Notes under the pieces: generated by a model
Told to the model about the DNA's origin: nothing
Seen by the model: the letters and a program-made list of their open reading frames with translations, nothing else
Database searches by the model: none
DNA from: Macrostomum hystrix
Taxonomy: Eukaryota; Platyhelminthes; Macrostomidae
Length of the DNA: 64,000 nucleotides
Direction: 5' to 3'
NCBI GenBank assembly: GCA_950097015.1
Contig: CATNEN010000025.1
Coordinates: 4,255,001 to 4,319,000 of the forward strand
Shown here: one piece after another, positions 1 to 10,200 of the stretch
Position numbering within the stretch: position 1 is the first letter of the stretch
Layout of the letters: each line of letters begins with the position of its first letter
Translations under genes and position numbers: made by a program

Positions 1-1
1 C

Positions 2-253
2 GGCATCGGCTCTGGCAGCGGCTTCAACCAGCTGGTGTTCGCCGGCAGGCTTCCCGCCTTCGATGTGTCGCTGATTGGCGACTCCAACGTGGCCGCCGCG
101 TCAGGCGACGCCAAGACCGGCCTGGCGAGGGACCTGCGCGATCTGAGCATGCGCGCCCCCGGCCAGCTGCAGCTGCTGATGCGACAGGCCGATCCACAGG
201 CCCAACAGTTCCTGCAGCAGTACCTGTCCGCTAATAATATTCAGCTGGCCTAA
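2..253 (+). CDS. C-terminal exon of an unrecognised protein (partial)
   Basis: The frame is open from base 2 and ends at a TAA at 251-253, giving 83 residues. The segment begins GIGSGSGFNQLVFAG and ends with a Gln/Leu-rich helical stretch (QLLMRQADPQAQQFLQQYL) and the terminus NNIQLA. GC-rich, codon-like composition against the AT-rich sequence after the stop supports real coding. An AATAAA at 381-386 is a suitable polyadenylation signal about 130 nt downstream. I do not recognise the family; the Gln-rich helical end is not diagnostic. The rest of the gene lies left of the window. Confidence 0.6.
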   Translation, partial: GIGSGSGFNQLVFAGRLPAFDVSLIGDSNVAAASGDAKTGLARDLRDLSMRAPGQLQLLMRQADPQAQQFLQQYLSANNIQLA

Positions 254-380
254 ATAGGCTTTAAATTGTTCGAGTTGACTGGGCTTCAGTGTCGTCTCAG
301 CATTTCCCTTAGGTTTATATTTTGATAATTTCATCGCCCCTTATGATCGTCTGTCTTCACATTCAATTTATAATACCGGT

Positions 381-386
381 AATAAA
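381..386 (+). terminator. AATAAA polyadenylation signal
   Basis: Canonical AATAAA about 130 nt after the stop codon of the gene ending at 253. It is inferred as that gene's 3'-end signal from position alone. Confidence 0.45.
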
Positions 387-1134
387 GCTACTCGAAGTTG
401 ATTGGCTGTGTGAGTCAAGTCACGTGCGTGCGGGCTGTTCTAAAAATAGCAATAACTAACTGAGTGAGAAATGATTCTCATTGGTTAAGGTGGCTCTATA
501 GTCAGTTTCGACACGTTTCGGTAGCATTAAGCCTTTGCGCTCCCAGTGACTGTTAAACTTAAATCCGTGTTCTAGCTAGCTTAGTTGTTCTCGCAAAGTG
601 GTTTTGTCATTGTCCGATTGCTTTTGTTGCATTTCGTATCGGCCCTTAACTAAAAATAAGAAATATTTAAATATTTTTCGATCAGTTTCACACAAAATAC
701 AACAAGTTTTTCTATAAAATTTAATAGCCTATTTTTCTTTCGCCAATCGAGTGAAAATTAGAAACGAGAAACGAGAAATTTTGTACCAATTATTTTGATC
801 CACTTTTGAAGGCTCAAGGCTAACGGTGCAGCCAATCAGTCTCCTAGGAGACAAATATATATAAATATATATATCGATTTCTTGGCTAATAAACCAGAAA
901 CAATTGCAGAATTGGAAGATTTATATATCAACTTAAACATGATCCTTTATCAATAAGCATTAACTCGTAGTCAGCAAGTCACAAGACACAATAGATAATA
1001 AAATGCATCATGATTGATAATGCATAATGAATAATTTAATGCGAGTATAATGCAGAGCACACGATGTGTCGCTGATCGTAATTAAAAAATACGAAAGAAA
1101 AAAAACGAAAAAAAGACAGCCTACAGTGCCCTCT
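387..1134. other. AT-rich intergenic region
   Basis: This separates two convergent genes. It is AT-rich, with a run of TATATATA around 856-874 and several poly-T and poly-A stretches. No coding frame, RNA gene or repeat was recognised. Confidence 0.6.
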
Positions 1135-2268
1135 CTACTCGCCCTCTTCGAACTCTTCGTCCATAACGTCTTCCGCTGCCTCCGTCGTTCCATTGGCGTC
1201 GTCGACTTCGACTTCGCCATCGCCCTCCGGCGGCAGATCGCTAAGCAGCTGGTCGATTTCGTCGATGACCGGATCGCCTGGCTCAACCAGAGCCCTGGCT
1301 CGCTGCAGGTGATACCGCGCCGCCGAAGCGTTGCTTAACCGACTGTAGGCAAGGCCGAACAGCAGCCACACCTGGGCCACTTCGTCATCCTCCTCCATCA
1401 GCAGGTCCAGCACGTCCAGGCAGGCTTCCAGCTCGCCGAGCTCCAGCAGCATCTCGGCGCACCGCAGTCTCTGCTCGGCGGTGAGGCCGCAGTCGTCCGG
1501 ATCGGCGGCCGCTGTCGAAGCCGCCTCGGCCGACGCGCTGCCAGGATCGTCGATTTCACCCGCTTCGGCTGCCTGACGCCGACGCGGAAGCCAGAGCTCC
1601 AGGCTGCGCCGTAGGTCGGCTAGAGCTTCGTCTGGCCGCTGCTGCACAAGTCGCAGGCTGGCCCGCTGCTGCAAGGCTTCGGCGCTGTCCGGCCGGCTGG
1701 TCAGGGCATTGACAAGCGCGGCTTCGCACTGCGCCTCGGCGTCCGGCCGATCGCACAGGTCGGTCATGAACAGCTCGCAGCGGGCGCACCAGGCCGAGGC
1801 CAGTTCCTGCCCGGCTGAGGCTGACGAAGCGGAGCCAGACGATGCTGCGGTCAGGAGTTCGATGCCCCGATCCAGATAGACTAGCGCAGCCTCGCCGCTG
1901 CTTAGCTGGGCCAGGTAGAGAAACTTGGCGTGCCCGGAGTTCGGAGCTGCGGCTGCGCATTTCAACAGGCAGTCGAGTGCCGAGTCTGGCCTTCCGAGCT
2001 CCAATAGTCGGACGCCGGCCCGTTCGAGTAGCTCGGCGTTGACGACGGCGGAGGTTGTCGACTTCAGGGCGCGCACAGCAGCCTCTGTCAAGGCCAGGGC
2101 GGCGGCCGGATCGCCACTAGCCACAGCAGCCTCAGCGTCCTCCAGCAGCTTGGCTGGACTGGTGTTAGACAGGGGCGGTCGGCGCGACCTGTCCTTGTCG
2201 GAGCGGCTGCGCTTCTGTTGCTGCGCCTTTTTGGTGCGCTGTTTCAGTTTGCTTTTCGCTGGCGGCGC
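1135..2268 (-). CDS. TPR-repeat protein, probable Rpl4 assembly chaperone (Acl4-like)
   Basis: The exon encodes 377 residues and starts at a splice acceptor (…TTTGCAG before GCGCCG at 2268), so at least one short 5' exon is missing. I could not find a phase-compatible start in 2269-2580. It begins with a Lys/Arg-rich basic tail (KSKLKQRTKKAQQQKRSRS), followed by degenerate TPR helices such as LLEDAEAAVASGDPAAALAL, LLELGRPDSALDCLLKCAAAAP and LLELGELEACLDVLDLLMEED. The end is strongly acidic (DEEFEEGE). A basic N-terminus, TPR body and acidic tail match proteins annotated as probable assembly chaperone of Rpl4, which bind newly made ribosomal protein uL4. TPR content is seen directly; the Acl4 assignment is inference from overall layout and the resemblance of the C-terminal third. 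It is convergent with the gene ending at 253. Confidence 0.65.
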   Translation of the reverse strand, partial: APPAKSKLKQRTKKAQQQKRSRSDKDRSRRPPLSNTSPAKLLEDAEAAVASGDPAAALALTEAAVRALKSTTSAVVNAELLERAGVRLLELGRPDSALDCLLKCAAAAPNSGHAKFLYLAQLSSGEAALVYLDRGIELLTAASSGSASSASAGQELASAWCARCELFMTDLCDRPDAEAQCEAALVNALTSRPDSAEALQQRASLRLVQQRPDEALADLRRSLELWLPRRRQAAEAGEIDDPGSASAEAASTAAADPDDCGLTAEQRLRCAEMLLELGELEACLDVLDLLMEEDDEVAQVWLLFGLAYSRLSNASAARYHLQRARALVEPGDPVIDEIDQLLSDLPPEGDGEVEVDDANGTTEAAEDVMDEEFEEGE

Positions 2269-2580
2269 CTGCAAATTACAATATCGGTTATTTAAGAAGC
2301 GTTGGAAGCTCTGTGAGAAGCCGTATATCACTGGCTGTGACTTTATATATGATATGCTGCGATGTGCATGGTATTTTCTGAATTGCTGGTCATTGCTTGC
2401 TACTTACTTATACTTATGTTGGCCATTTTAAGTAACTATCGTCGATGCCCAAGCCTTTACATGCCGAAATGCCTACGAATAATTCGATTTTCTGACAAAA
2501 TACACCAATAAACTGGACATATGTGTGGCAAACTTTAATCCAAATTTAAGCGTAAAACATATGCATTCATAGAACTCTTA
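2269..2580. other. Region upstream of the TPR gene, no recognised feature
   Basis: This should contain the 5' exon of the minus-strand TPR gene or its intron. An ATG GCC AAC ATA on the minus strand near 2430 is followed by a GTAAGT donor, but its phase does not match the acceptor at 2268, so I do not call it. Confidence 0.4.
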
Positions 2581-3131
2581 TCTATATATATAAAAGTGAA
2601 AACTCTGTCTGTCTGTCTGTCTGTCTGTGTGCAACCTTTTGTCTTTATAGACGCCGAAACCGCTCAACCAAATCGCACCAAACTTTGCACATACCTAAAA
2701 CCACCTACGCTGAGTGCAATAGGCTACTCAAATTCCCGAAAAATCATTTCCTTCCTGCTCAAAAGGGCAAAAAACTGCTCAAAAATCGTCAAAAAGTCAC
2801 TCAATTCGACATATCGTCGCCCCACTTTGTCAGATTTTCTCCAAATTTGATCCACTTACACTTTACATGTTTTCCAACAATGCTGTCAATTTTGAACATC
2901 TCTACTCAATCCAGAGCAAAGCTGCATAATCTCAAAGTGAGTCACTTTTTGTTTTCCGAGGACAGCCACCCCAACTCCCCTCCGCCACTCTGCGGGCCAA
3001 ATTTTATTACAGCCACCCCCTCCCTTCCCCGGGCGCCGAAGCCCCAGACTGTACATTGTATTTCAATCCGTGAATGTACACAGCCCAAACCCCTAGACTG
3101 TCTACTGGCCCCCAAGCAGCACTGAGACTGA

Positions 3132-4184
3132 GTGCGGTGGCGTCCCAGTGCGCAGCTAGGCTCTCCGGTCGATATTTCTCTCCAGCCAGCCTGGGATAGA
3201 AGAAAGAGAGAGGCTGGCGATCAACTGATGGGTGGTGTCACTCTGCTGCTGTCTGGAGACTTTAGACAGACGCTGCCTGTGATTCCGCGTGGCACTCCTG
3301 CTGATGAGATTAATGCTTGCCTAAAATCATCTCACCTGTGGCCATCGGTTGTGAAGTTGCACCTACGAACAAACATGAGAGCTACAATTCAAGGAGACGA
3401 AACAGCTCATGAGTTCTCTGCCAATCTATTGCGAATCGGCAATGGTCTGCTGGAGATTAGCACCGAGGATGGGCAGTCATCGATCGCTACAATCGGAACC
3501 ATTGTGCAGTCAGTGCAGGAGCTCAAGGCAAAAGTTTACCCGAACCTGATGGTTCGATATGCTGACGTTGACTGGCTGTCAGAGAGGGCAATTCTGTGTC
3601 CTAGAAATGATGCCGCCAACGAAATTAACTACCAACTGCTTCAGGAGTTGCCAGGTGCAGTTTTCACCTACAAGTCAATTGATACAACGTTGACTGATGA
3701 CACCGCTGTGGAGTATCCTGTTGAGTTTCTGAACTCTCTAGATCCTCCTGGAACTCCATCGCACAACTTGCAGCTGAAAGTTGGGGCACCAATTATGCTC
3801 CTCCGCAACCTGAATGCGCCAAGGCTGTGTAACGGCACCAGACTGATAGTCAGGCGGCTCTTCCCACACGTGATTGAGGCCACGATAATGACTGGATCTG
3901 GCAGAGGAGAGTCTGTGTTCGTTCCCCGGATTCCAATTATCCCCACGGACCTGCCATTTCAGTTCAAGCGACTGCAGTTCCCTGTGAGAGTGTGCTTTGC
4001 GATGACTATTAACAAGGCTCAGGGACAGTCGCTGAAGGTGGCTGGCATCAACCTGGAGACTCCTTGCTTCTCGCATGGGCAGCTTTATGTCGCCTGCTCC
4101 CGTGTTGGAACTCCAGCTGGCCTATTCATTTTCGCACCAAGGGGAAGAACGAAGAATGTGGTGTATCCCCAGGCCTTGAGGTGA
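3132..4184 (+). pseudogene. Truncated Helitron PIF1-family helicase (motifs III-VI only)
   Basis: An open frame of 350 residues encodes the C-terminal half of a Helitron/PIF1 helicase. Visible motifs in order: LLLSGDFRQTLPVIPRG (motif III, GDxxQ type) near residue 37; LHLRTNMR (motif IV region); ILCPRNDAANEINYQLL; the β-hairpin-like VGAPIMLLRNLN; MTINKAQGQSLKVAGINL (motif V); and GQLYVACSRVGTPAGL (motif VI). The Walker A and B part of the helicase and the whole HUH Rep domain are absent, so it cannot be an active transposase by itself. The first ATG is arbitrary because the protein is truncated at its N-terminus. The frame is intact in this copy, while the inverted copy has a 7-bp insertion that breaks it. 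Confidence 0.85.
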
Positions 4185-4336
4185 CTCGCAAGCAATTAAT
4201 AGAAAAGTAGTCACGAATTGACCTTGACCTGTCTAACTCTGAACTCTGAAACAGTTTAATTTTGTTTCTTTGACATTGTTATTGTTATGCCATGGCTATT
4301 TTCCTTATGTATACGCGTGTACATGCATACTGTATA

Positions 4337-4609
4337 CAGAGGCAGATTTAGGGGGGGGCGGGGGGGCAGTCGCCCCCCTAAATTTTAATCATGGGAATAA
4401 GATGCCCCCACCAGGGGCGCCAGTCGCAGCACTGGCGCCCCTTTTCGGCCGCTGGCGCCCCTTTTTCAGCCGCTGGCTCCCGTTTTTCAGCCGCTGGCGC
4501 CCTTTCTTGGCTCCTGGCGCCCTTTTTCGGCCGCTGGCACCCCCTCTGTGATTCTCATGGCGCTCCCCTGACAGACCGCCCCAAAACAAAATTCCTGGAT
4601 CTGCCACTG
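4337..4609. mobile_element. hAT-type MITE nested in Helitron A (copy 1)
   Basis: The 273-bp element has inverted ends CAGAGGCAGATTTAGG and, reading inward from the right, CAGTGGCAGATCCAGG. It is flanked by a perfect 8-bp duplication ACTGTATA at 4329-4336 and 4610-4617. An 8-bp duplication and CAG..G ends are the signature of the hAT superfamily. The interior has no ORF; it holds a G/C homopolymer stretch and about five copies of a ~24-bp repeat of the GGCGCCCCTTTTTCAGCCGCT type. The same insertion with the same duplication is in the inverted Helitron A, so it predates Helitron A duplication. Confidence 0.85.
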
Positions 4610-4846
4610 ACTGTATAGAGGAGTGGCTAAGAGACATGTTTCTAAAGAAGTAATCAAGAGGGGGCTGTTTGGACAAACTTTTCACTTATTTTTTACTTAA
4701 AACGCCCTTAAACAAACTCTTCACTTCTCATTAATGCAGTAAATAAATAAATGGTGACCTTCACTATAAAGTTAATACAGAGACGTGAATTGCTTACTGC
4801 TTTGCTTTAAATTTCTGCCCCAAAAACAACGGGCAAAAAAAGCTAG

Positions 4847-6037
4847 TAAGCTACTTAATTTTCAGTTAGTTTTCAGCTTTTAAATAGAAACCTGCACATA
4901 CACGGGTGGAGTTACTATCCAAGAAAAATTCTTTCGTCAATCCAAACATAGAAGGGCCTCTTCTATAGAAAAGAGAAATGTAGTCTATGGAAGATGAGTG
5001 AAAGTGGAAAGAACGAGCTGCTTTCTTATTCGCTGTGCTCCACTGATTAGGACAGCAGGATAGCGAGCCTACCAAGCTGCAGTCGAACTCCTAACCCCAT
5101 TGCATTAGCCGTTGAGTGCAAGGGAGAACCAAATGCATTTTTGAGCAGTAGAAGATTGGCCACTCTAGAATTATCCCAGCCCTATACCAGGTCAGAGTGT
5201 AAGGCGGCCCCGGGAGACGCAGGAGCCCATTGGCAAATCAGCTGAGAGCCGGAAAGAGTCTGAGAAATTGGATAGCGGTGATTCGCCGAAGAAGAGAAAT
5301 CAGTACTGCTGGAGACCTCTGTAAGGACTCAAGATTTTATTTATAAAAGAACATCATCCTTAAGCTCGTAGAAAACCAAAATCAAGCTTACGCGAAAGTC
5401 GCTTAATGTACAGGCTGTAATTGGATTTACATCGAGAAGCTTGTCTATTTCTCTGAGGAGAAGCTGATACGTAGAAGAAGGGTAAGCTAAGAGTGTTCTA
5501 ACTTCAGCTATTGCCTTTGTTTTACAAGACACTAGACTAAACTTGCATGCCTGCCAAAAGTAAAGCTCTTAAATATTGAGACACAAGCCAAATCGAACAG
5601 AAAATGTAAAAATAAGGAAATGCAGCTACCAATGTAGCGACAGAAAGTGAGACTGGATTACTATGTAGAAAGGAAAAGCTTAGTAAGACACAAATGTAAA
5701 TGCTGAACTTATGAGGGAATAACTTATGCCCTTCGTTGGCACACAGTGGAAGAAAGGGGTGAGAGACTGATTGTGAGTGTGCATTGGTATAGCAAAGAAC
5801 AATTTAGCTGAGCACAAAATGCTTGTAGAATCCTTTTAGTCCAGGTCAGAGGAAATCCATGTATAAATCATCGTGTGCGTGAAGTCTCGACGGTAAAGCA
5901 GCATAGCCTTCTAAGTAAATCACTGCTGTGTCTTATCTGTTATTATAGTGACAAAATGACGTCATGACCTTTTAGGCATAAAAATCAACTGGAACATATT
6001 CAGGTTGGATATAAAAAACACGCACGCTACGCAAGCA
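4847..6037. other. Intergenic region, no recognised feature
   Basis: This is the spacer between Helitron A and the universal stress protein gene. Short ORFs of 60-70 codons occur at 4866-5075 and 5341-5532 on the minus strand, but they have no recognisable motif and no composition shift. A weakly tRNA/SINE-like patch (5030-5110) is too degraded to call. Confidence 0.5.
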
Positions 6038-7036
6038 ATGTCCGCTTCCGGACAGAAGAAGTCAAAGAAGGTAACGACAGCAAGACAATCCGATTGCAGA
6101 GACGAGGGCGCTTCAGCATCTGGTAGGTGACACAAGGCAAAGTTAAATATGCTTCTAAAATATCAGGTAACAAATTTAAATTCTTGCTTTATCTGCTTCA
6201 TTCAGCTTCGAAATCATTTAACCGAGTTAATTAAGGAATGCAACTTTAATGCATTAATGCAACTACTAACTACTATGTAGCAACTACTACTAGTTTTATG
6301 GACATAATACCATAAAACTAGTTTTTACATATCTTTCCACAAAGAGACTCGTACCAGTATCTGTTTTTACCACTCCGTTATTGGTTTCTTGTGACAAGAA
6401 TATCTTTACTTCCATGCGTCGGCAAAACTGAAAGTTAGTTAAAACCTAACAAATCAGACTCAAATAAGTTGAAGGTTCCTTTTTTCCTGCTTAACCGCAG
6501 CATCCGATCCTGAGCGCAGACGCGTCCTCATCGGAGTGGATCGCAGTGAGCACAGCGAGCGAGCAGTCATATTCTACGCGGAGCACCTTCGTCAAGACAG
6601 GGACCTGGTCATATTTGTCAACGTGACTGATCCTCCAGAAGTGGCCGTCGGCTTTGGCACAATGGGCAACCTGGCAGCCGAAGTGTACGCCCGTTCAATT
6701 GATCAGACATTGTGCGAAGCCAGGCAGCTGGCGGTCGATGTGCGCGCCCTCTGCGACTCGCTTGGCGTCGGGAGGATCAAATTTCTTGAGCGCATCGCTC
6801 ACGGACCCGGCCCGGCGATTGTCAAGATTGCTAAAGACGAGCGAGTCGACTTTATTGTGATGGGCACGCGTGGCATGGGAGCGATTAAGCGCACCTTTGT
6901 AGGCTCTGTCAGCGACTATGTGCTGCACCACGCGCACAAGCCAGTAATCATTGTGCCACCGCCGCCGACAATTAAGCCACCACATTCGTCGACAGATGCT
7001 AGCAGAAAGAGATCCGAAGGCGCTAAGCATGTGTGA
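6038..7036 (+). CDS. Universal stress protein (USP family), two exons
   Basis: I predict exon 1 at 6038-6122 (MSASGQKKSKK…, donor G|GTAGGT) and exon 2 at 6501-7036 (acceptor CCGCAG). Both junctions are phase 1 and join to give 206 residues. The USP domain starts RRRVLIGVDRSEHSERAV (β1 with the D-x-S signature) and continues with VIFVNVTDPP (β2). It ends with VDFIVMGTRGMGAIKRTFVGSVSDYVLHHA and KPVIIVPP. The nucleotide-binding motif G-x2-G-x9-G-S is complete (GTRG-MGAIKRTFV-GS), so this is likely an ATP-binding USP. A ~27-residue C-terminal extension is polar and probably disordered. Animal USPs of this kind are cytosolic stress-related nucleotide binders; no specific partner can be read from the sequence. 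An AATAAA lies at 7172-7177. Confidence 0.9.
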
Positions 7037-7171
7037 TTTGCGAACTCCAAGACACTCGACACTTGTTGACAAAATATTCCATCGGAACTAGCTGAGTTAC
7101 TTTGAAGAGCCTTTAGTTACATGACCACCGCAATCTATCCGTTAAATTTGAGCTAATAACTTGTTTAATTG

Positions 7172-7177
7172 AATAAA
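7172..7177 (+). terminator. AATAAA polyadenylation signal of the USP gene
   Basis: Canonical AATAAA 136 nt after the USP stop codon and before the large minisatellite begins. Confidence 0.6.
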
Positions 7178-7289
7178 TTGATAATTACTGGAAAAATTTC
7201 TGGAGTATTAGTACTGGATGTTCTTCTTTGGATTCATACTTCTACCCTCTGCGCTTGTTCAGATTGTTTAGCTGATCGCCTCTTCTACC

Positions 7290-10200
7290 AACTGTGATCC
7301 TTCACTGGATAGTTGCTTCTGCCATCTGTGACCATTCACTGGATAGTTGCTTCTGCCATCTGTGACCATTCACTGGATAGTTGCTTCTGCCATCTCTGAC
7401 CATTCACTGGGTAGTTGCTTCTGCCATCTGTGACCATTCACTGGGTAGTTGCTTCTGCCATCTGTGACCATTCACTGGATAGTTGCTTCTGCCATCTCTG
7501 ACCATTCACTGGATAGTTGCTTCTGCCATCTGTGACCATTCACTGGATAGTTGCTTCTGCCATCTGTGATCCTTCACTGGATAGTTGCTTCTGCCATCTG
7601 TGACCATTCACTGGATAGTTGCTTCTGCCATCTCTGACCATTCACTGGATAGTTGCTTCTGCCATCTGTGACCATTCACTGGATAGTTGCTTCTGCCATC
7701 TCTGACCATTCACTGGATAGTTGCTCTGCCATCTGTGACCATTCAATTGATAGTTGTTTCTGCCATCTGTGACCATTCACTGGATAGTTGCTTCTGCCAT
7801 CTGTGACCATTCACTGGATAGTTGCTTCTGCCATCTGTGATCCTTCACTGGATAGTTGCTTCTGCCATCTCTGACCATTCACTGGATAGTTGCTTCTGCC
7901 AACTGTGATCCTTCACTAGATAGTTGCTTCTGCCATCTGTGACCATTCACTGGATAGTTGCTTCTGCCATCTGTGACCATTCACTGGATAGTTGCTTCTG
8001 CCATCTGTGACCATTCACTGGATAGTTGCTTTTGCCATCTGTGACCATTCACTGGATAGTTGCTTCTGCCATCTGTGACCATTCACTGGATAGTTGCTTC
8101 TGCCATCTGTGATCCTTCACTGGATAGTTGCTTCTGCCATCTGTGACCATTCACTGGATAGTTGCTTCTGCCATCTGTGACCATTCACTGGATAGTTGCT
8201 TCTGCCATCTCTGACCATTCACTGGGTAGTTGCTTCTGCCATCTGTGACCATTCACTGGGTAGTTGCTTCTGCCATCTGTGACCATTCACTGGATAGTTG
8301 CTTCTGCCATCTCTGACCATTCACTGGATAGTTGCTTCTGCCATCTGTGACCATTCACTGGATAGTTGCTTCTGCCATCTGTGATCCTTCACTGGATAGT
8401 TGCTTCTGCCATCTGTGACCATTCACTGGATAGTTGCTTCTGCCATCTCTGACCATTCACTGGATAGTTGCTTCTGCCATCTGTGACCATTCACTGGATA
8501 GTTGCTTCTGCCATCTCTGACCATTCACTGGATAGTTGCTCTGCCATCTGTGACCATTCAATTGATAGTTGTTTCTGCCATCTGTGACCATTCACTGGAT
8601 AGTTGCTTCTGCCATCTGTGACCATTCACTGGATAGTTGCTTCTGCCATCTGTGATCCTTCACTGGATAGTTGCTTCTGCCATCTGTGACCATTCACTGG
8701 ATAGTTGCTTCTGCCATCTCTGACCATTCACTGGATAGTTGCTTCTGCCATCTGTGACCATTCACTGGATAGTTGCTTCTGCCATCTCTGACCATTCACT
8801 GGATAGTTGCTCTGCCATCTGTGACCATTCAATTGATAGTTGTTTCTGACATCTGTGACCATTCACTGGATAGTTGCTTCTGCCATCTGTGACCATTCAC
8901 TGGATAGTTGCTTCTGCCATCTCTGACCATTCACTGGATAGTTGCTTCTGCCATCTGTGACCATTCACTGGATAGTTGCTTCTGCCATCTCTGACCATTC
9001 ACTGGGTAGTTGCTTCTGCCATCTGTGACCATTCACTGGATAGTTGCTTCTGCCATCTGTGATCCTTCACTGGATAGTTGCTTCTGCCATCTGTGACCAT
9101 TCACTGGATAGTTGCTTCTGCCATCTCTGACCATTCACTGGATAGTTGCTTCTGCCATCTGTGACCATTCACTGGATAGTTGCTTCTACCAACTGTGATC
9201 CTTCACTGGATAGTTGCTTCTGCCATCTGTGACCATTCACTGGATAGTTGCTTCTGCCATCTGTGACCATTCACTGGATAGTTGCTTCTGCCATCTGTGA
9301 CCATTCACTGGGTAGTTGCTTCTGCCATCTGTGACCATTCACTGGGTAGTTGCTTCTGCCATCTGTGACCATTCACTGGATAGTTGCTTCTGCCATCTGT
9401 GACCATTCACTGGATAGTTGCTTCTGCCATCTGTGACCATTCACTGGATAGTTGCTTCTGCCATCTGTGATCCTTCACTGGATAGTTGCTTCTGCCATCT
9501 GTGACCATTCACTGGATAGTTGCTTCTGCCATCTCTGACCATTCACTGGATAGTTGCTTCTGCCATCTGTGACATTCACTGGATAGTTGCTTCTGCCATC
9601 TCTGACCATTCACTGGATAGTTGCTCTGCCATCTGTGACCATTCAATTGATAGTTGTTTCTGACATCTGTGACCATTCACTGGATAGTTGCTTCTGCCAT
9701 CTGTGACCATTCACTGGATAGTTGCTTCTGCCATCTCTGACCATTCACTGGATAGTTGCTTCTGCCATCTGTGACCATTCACTGGATAGTTGCTTCTGCC
9801 ATCTCTGACCATTCACTGGATAGTTGCTCTGCCATCTGTGACCATTCACTTGATAGTTGTTTCTGCCATCTGTGACCATTCACTGGATAGTTGCTTCTAC
9901 CAACTGTGATCCTTCACTGGATAGTTGCTTCTGCCATCTGTGACCATTCACTGGATAGTTGCTTCTGCCATCTGTGACCATTCACTGGATAGTTGCTTCT
10001 GCCATCTGTGACCATTCACTGGGTAGTTGCTTCTGCCATCTGTGACCATTCACTGGGTAGTTGCTTCTGCCATCTGTGACCATTCACTGGATAGTTGCTT
10101 CTGCCATCTGTGACCATTCACTGGATAGTTGCTTCTGCCATCTGTGACCATTCACTGGATAGTTGCTTCTGCCATCTGTGATCCTTCACTGGATAGTTGC

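Larger units (their letters stand above)
2581..4846 (+). mobile_element. Helitron A, copy 1 (non-autonomous, terminal structures intact)
   Basis: The 5' end is TC (TCTATATATATAAAAGTG at 2581) directly after A at 2580. The 3' end is CTAG at 4843-4846 followed by T at 4847, so the host site is A|T as expected for Helitrons. A hairpin precedes the 3' end: TGCCC, an 11-nt loop, then GGGCA, separated from GCTAG by a short A run. There are no inverted repeats and no target duplication. The 5' region holds a CTGT microsatellite and the 'CCGAAACCGCTCAACCAAATCG' type of motif common near Helitron 5' ends. It carries only the C-terminal half of the helicase and no Rep domain. A second copy in opposite orientation (37682-37373 plus 23612-21657) proves the boundaries by divergence exactly at both termini. 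Confidence 0.9.

Noticed and set aside
1925-2431. Plus-strand 168-codon ORF
   Set aside because: It is the antisense shadow of the TPR gene exon and continues into intron sequence.
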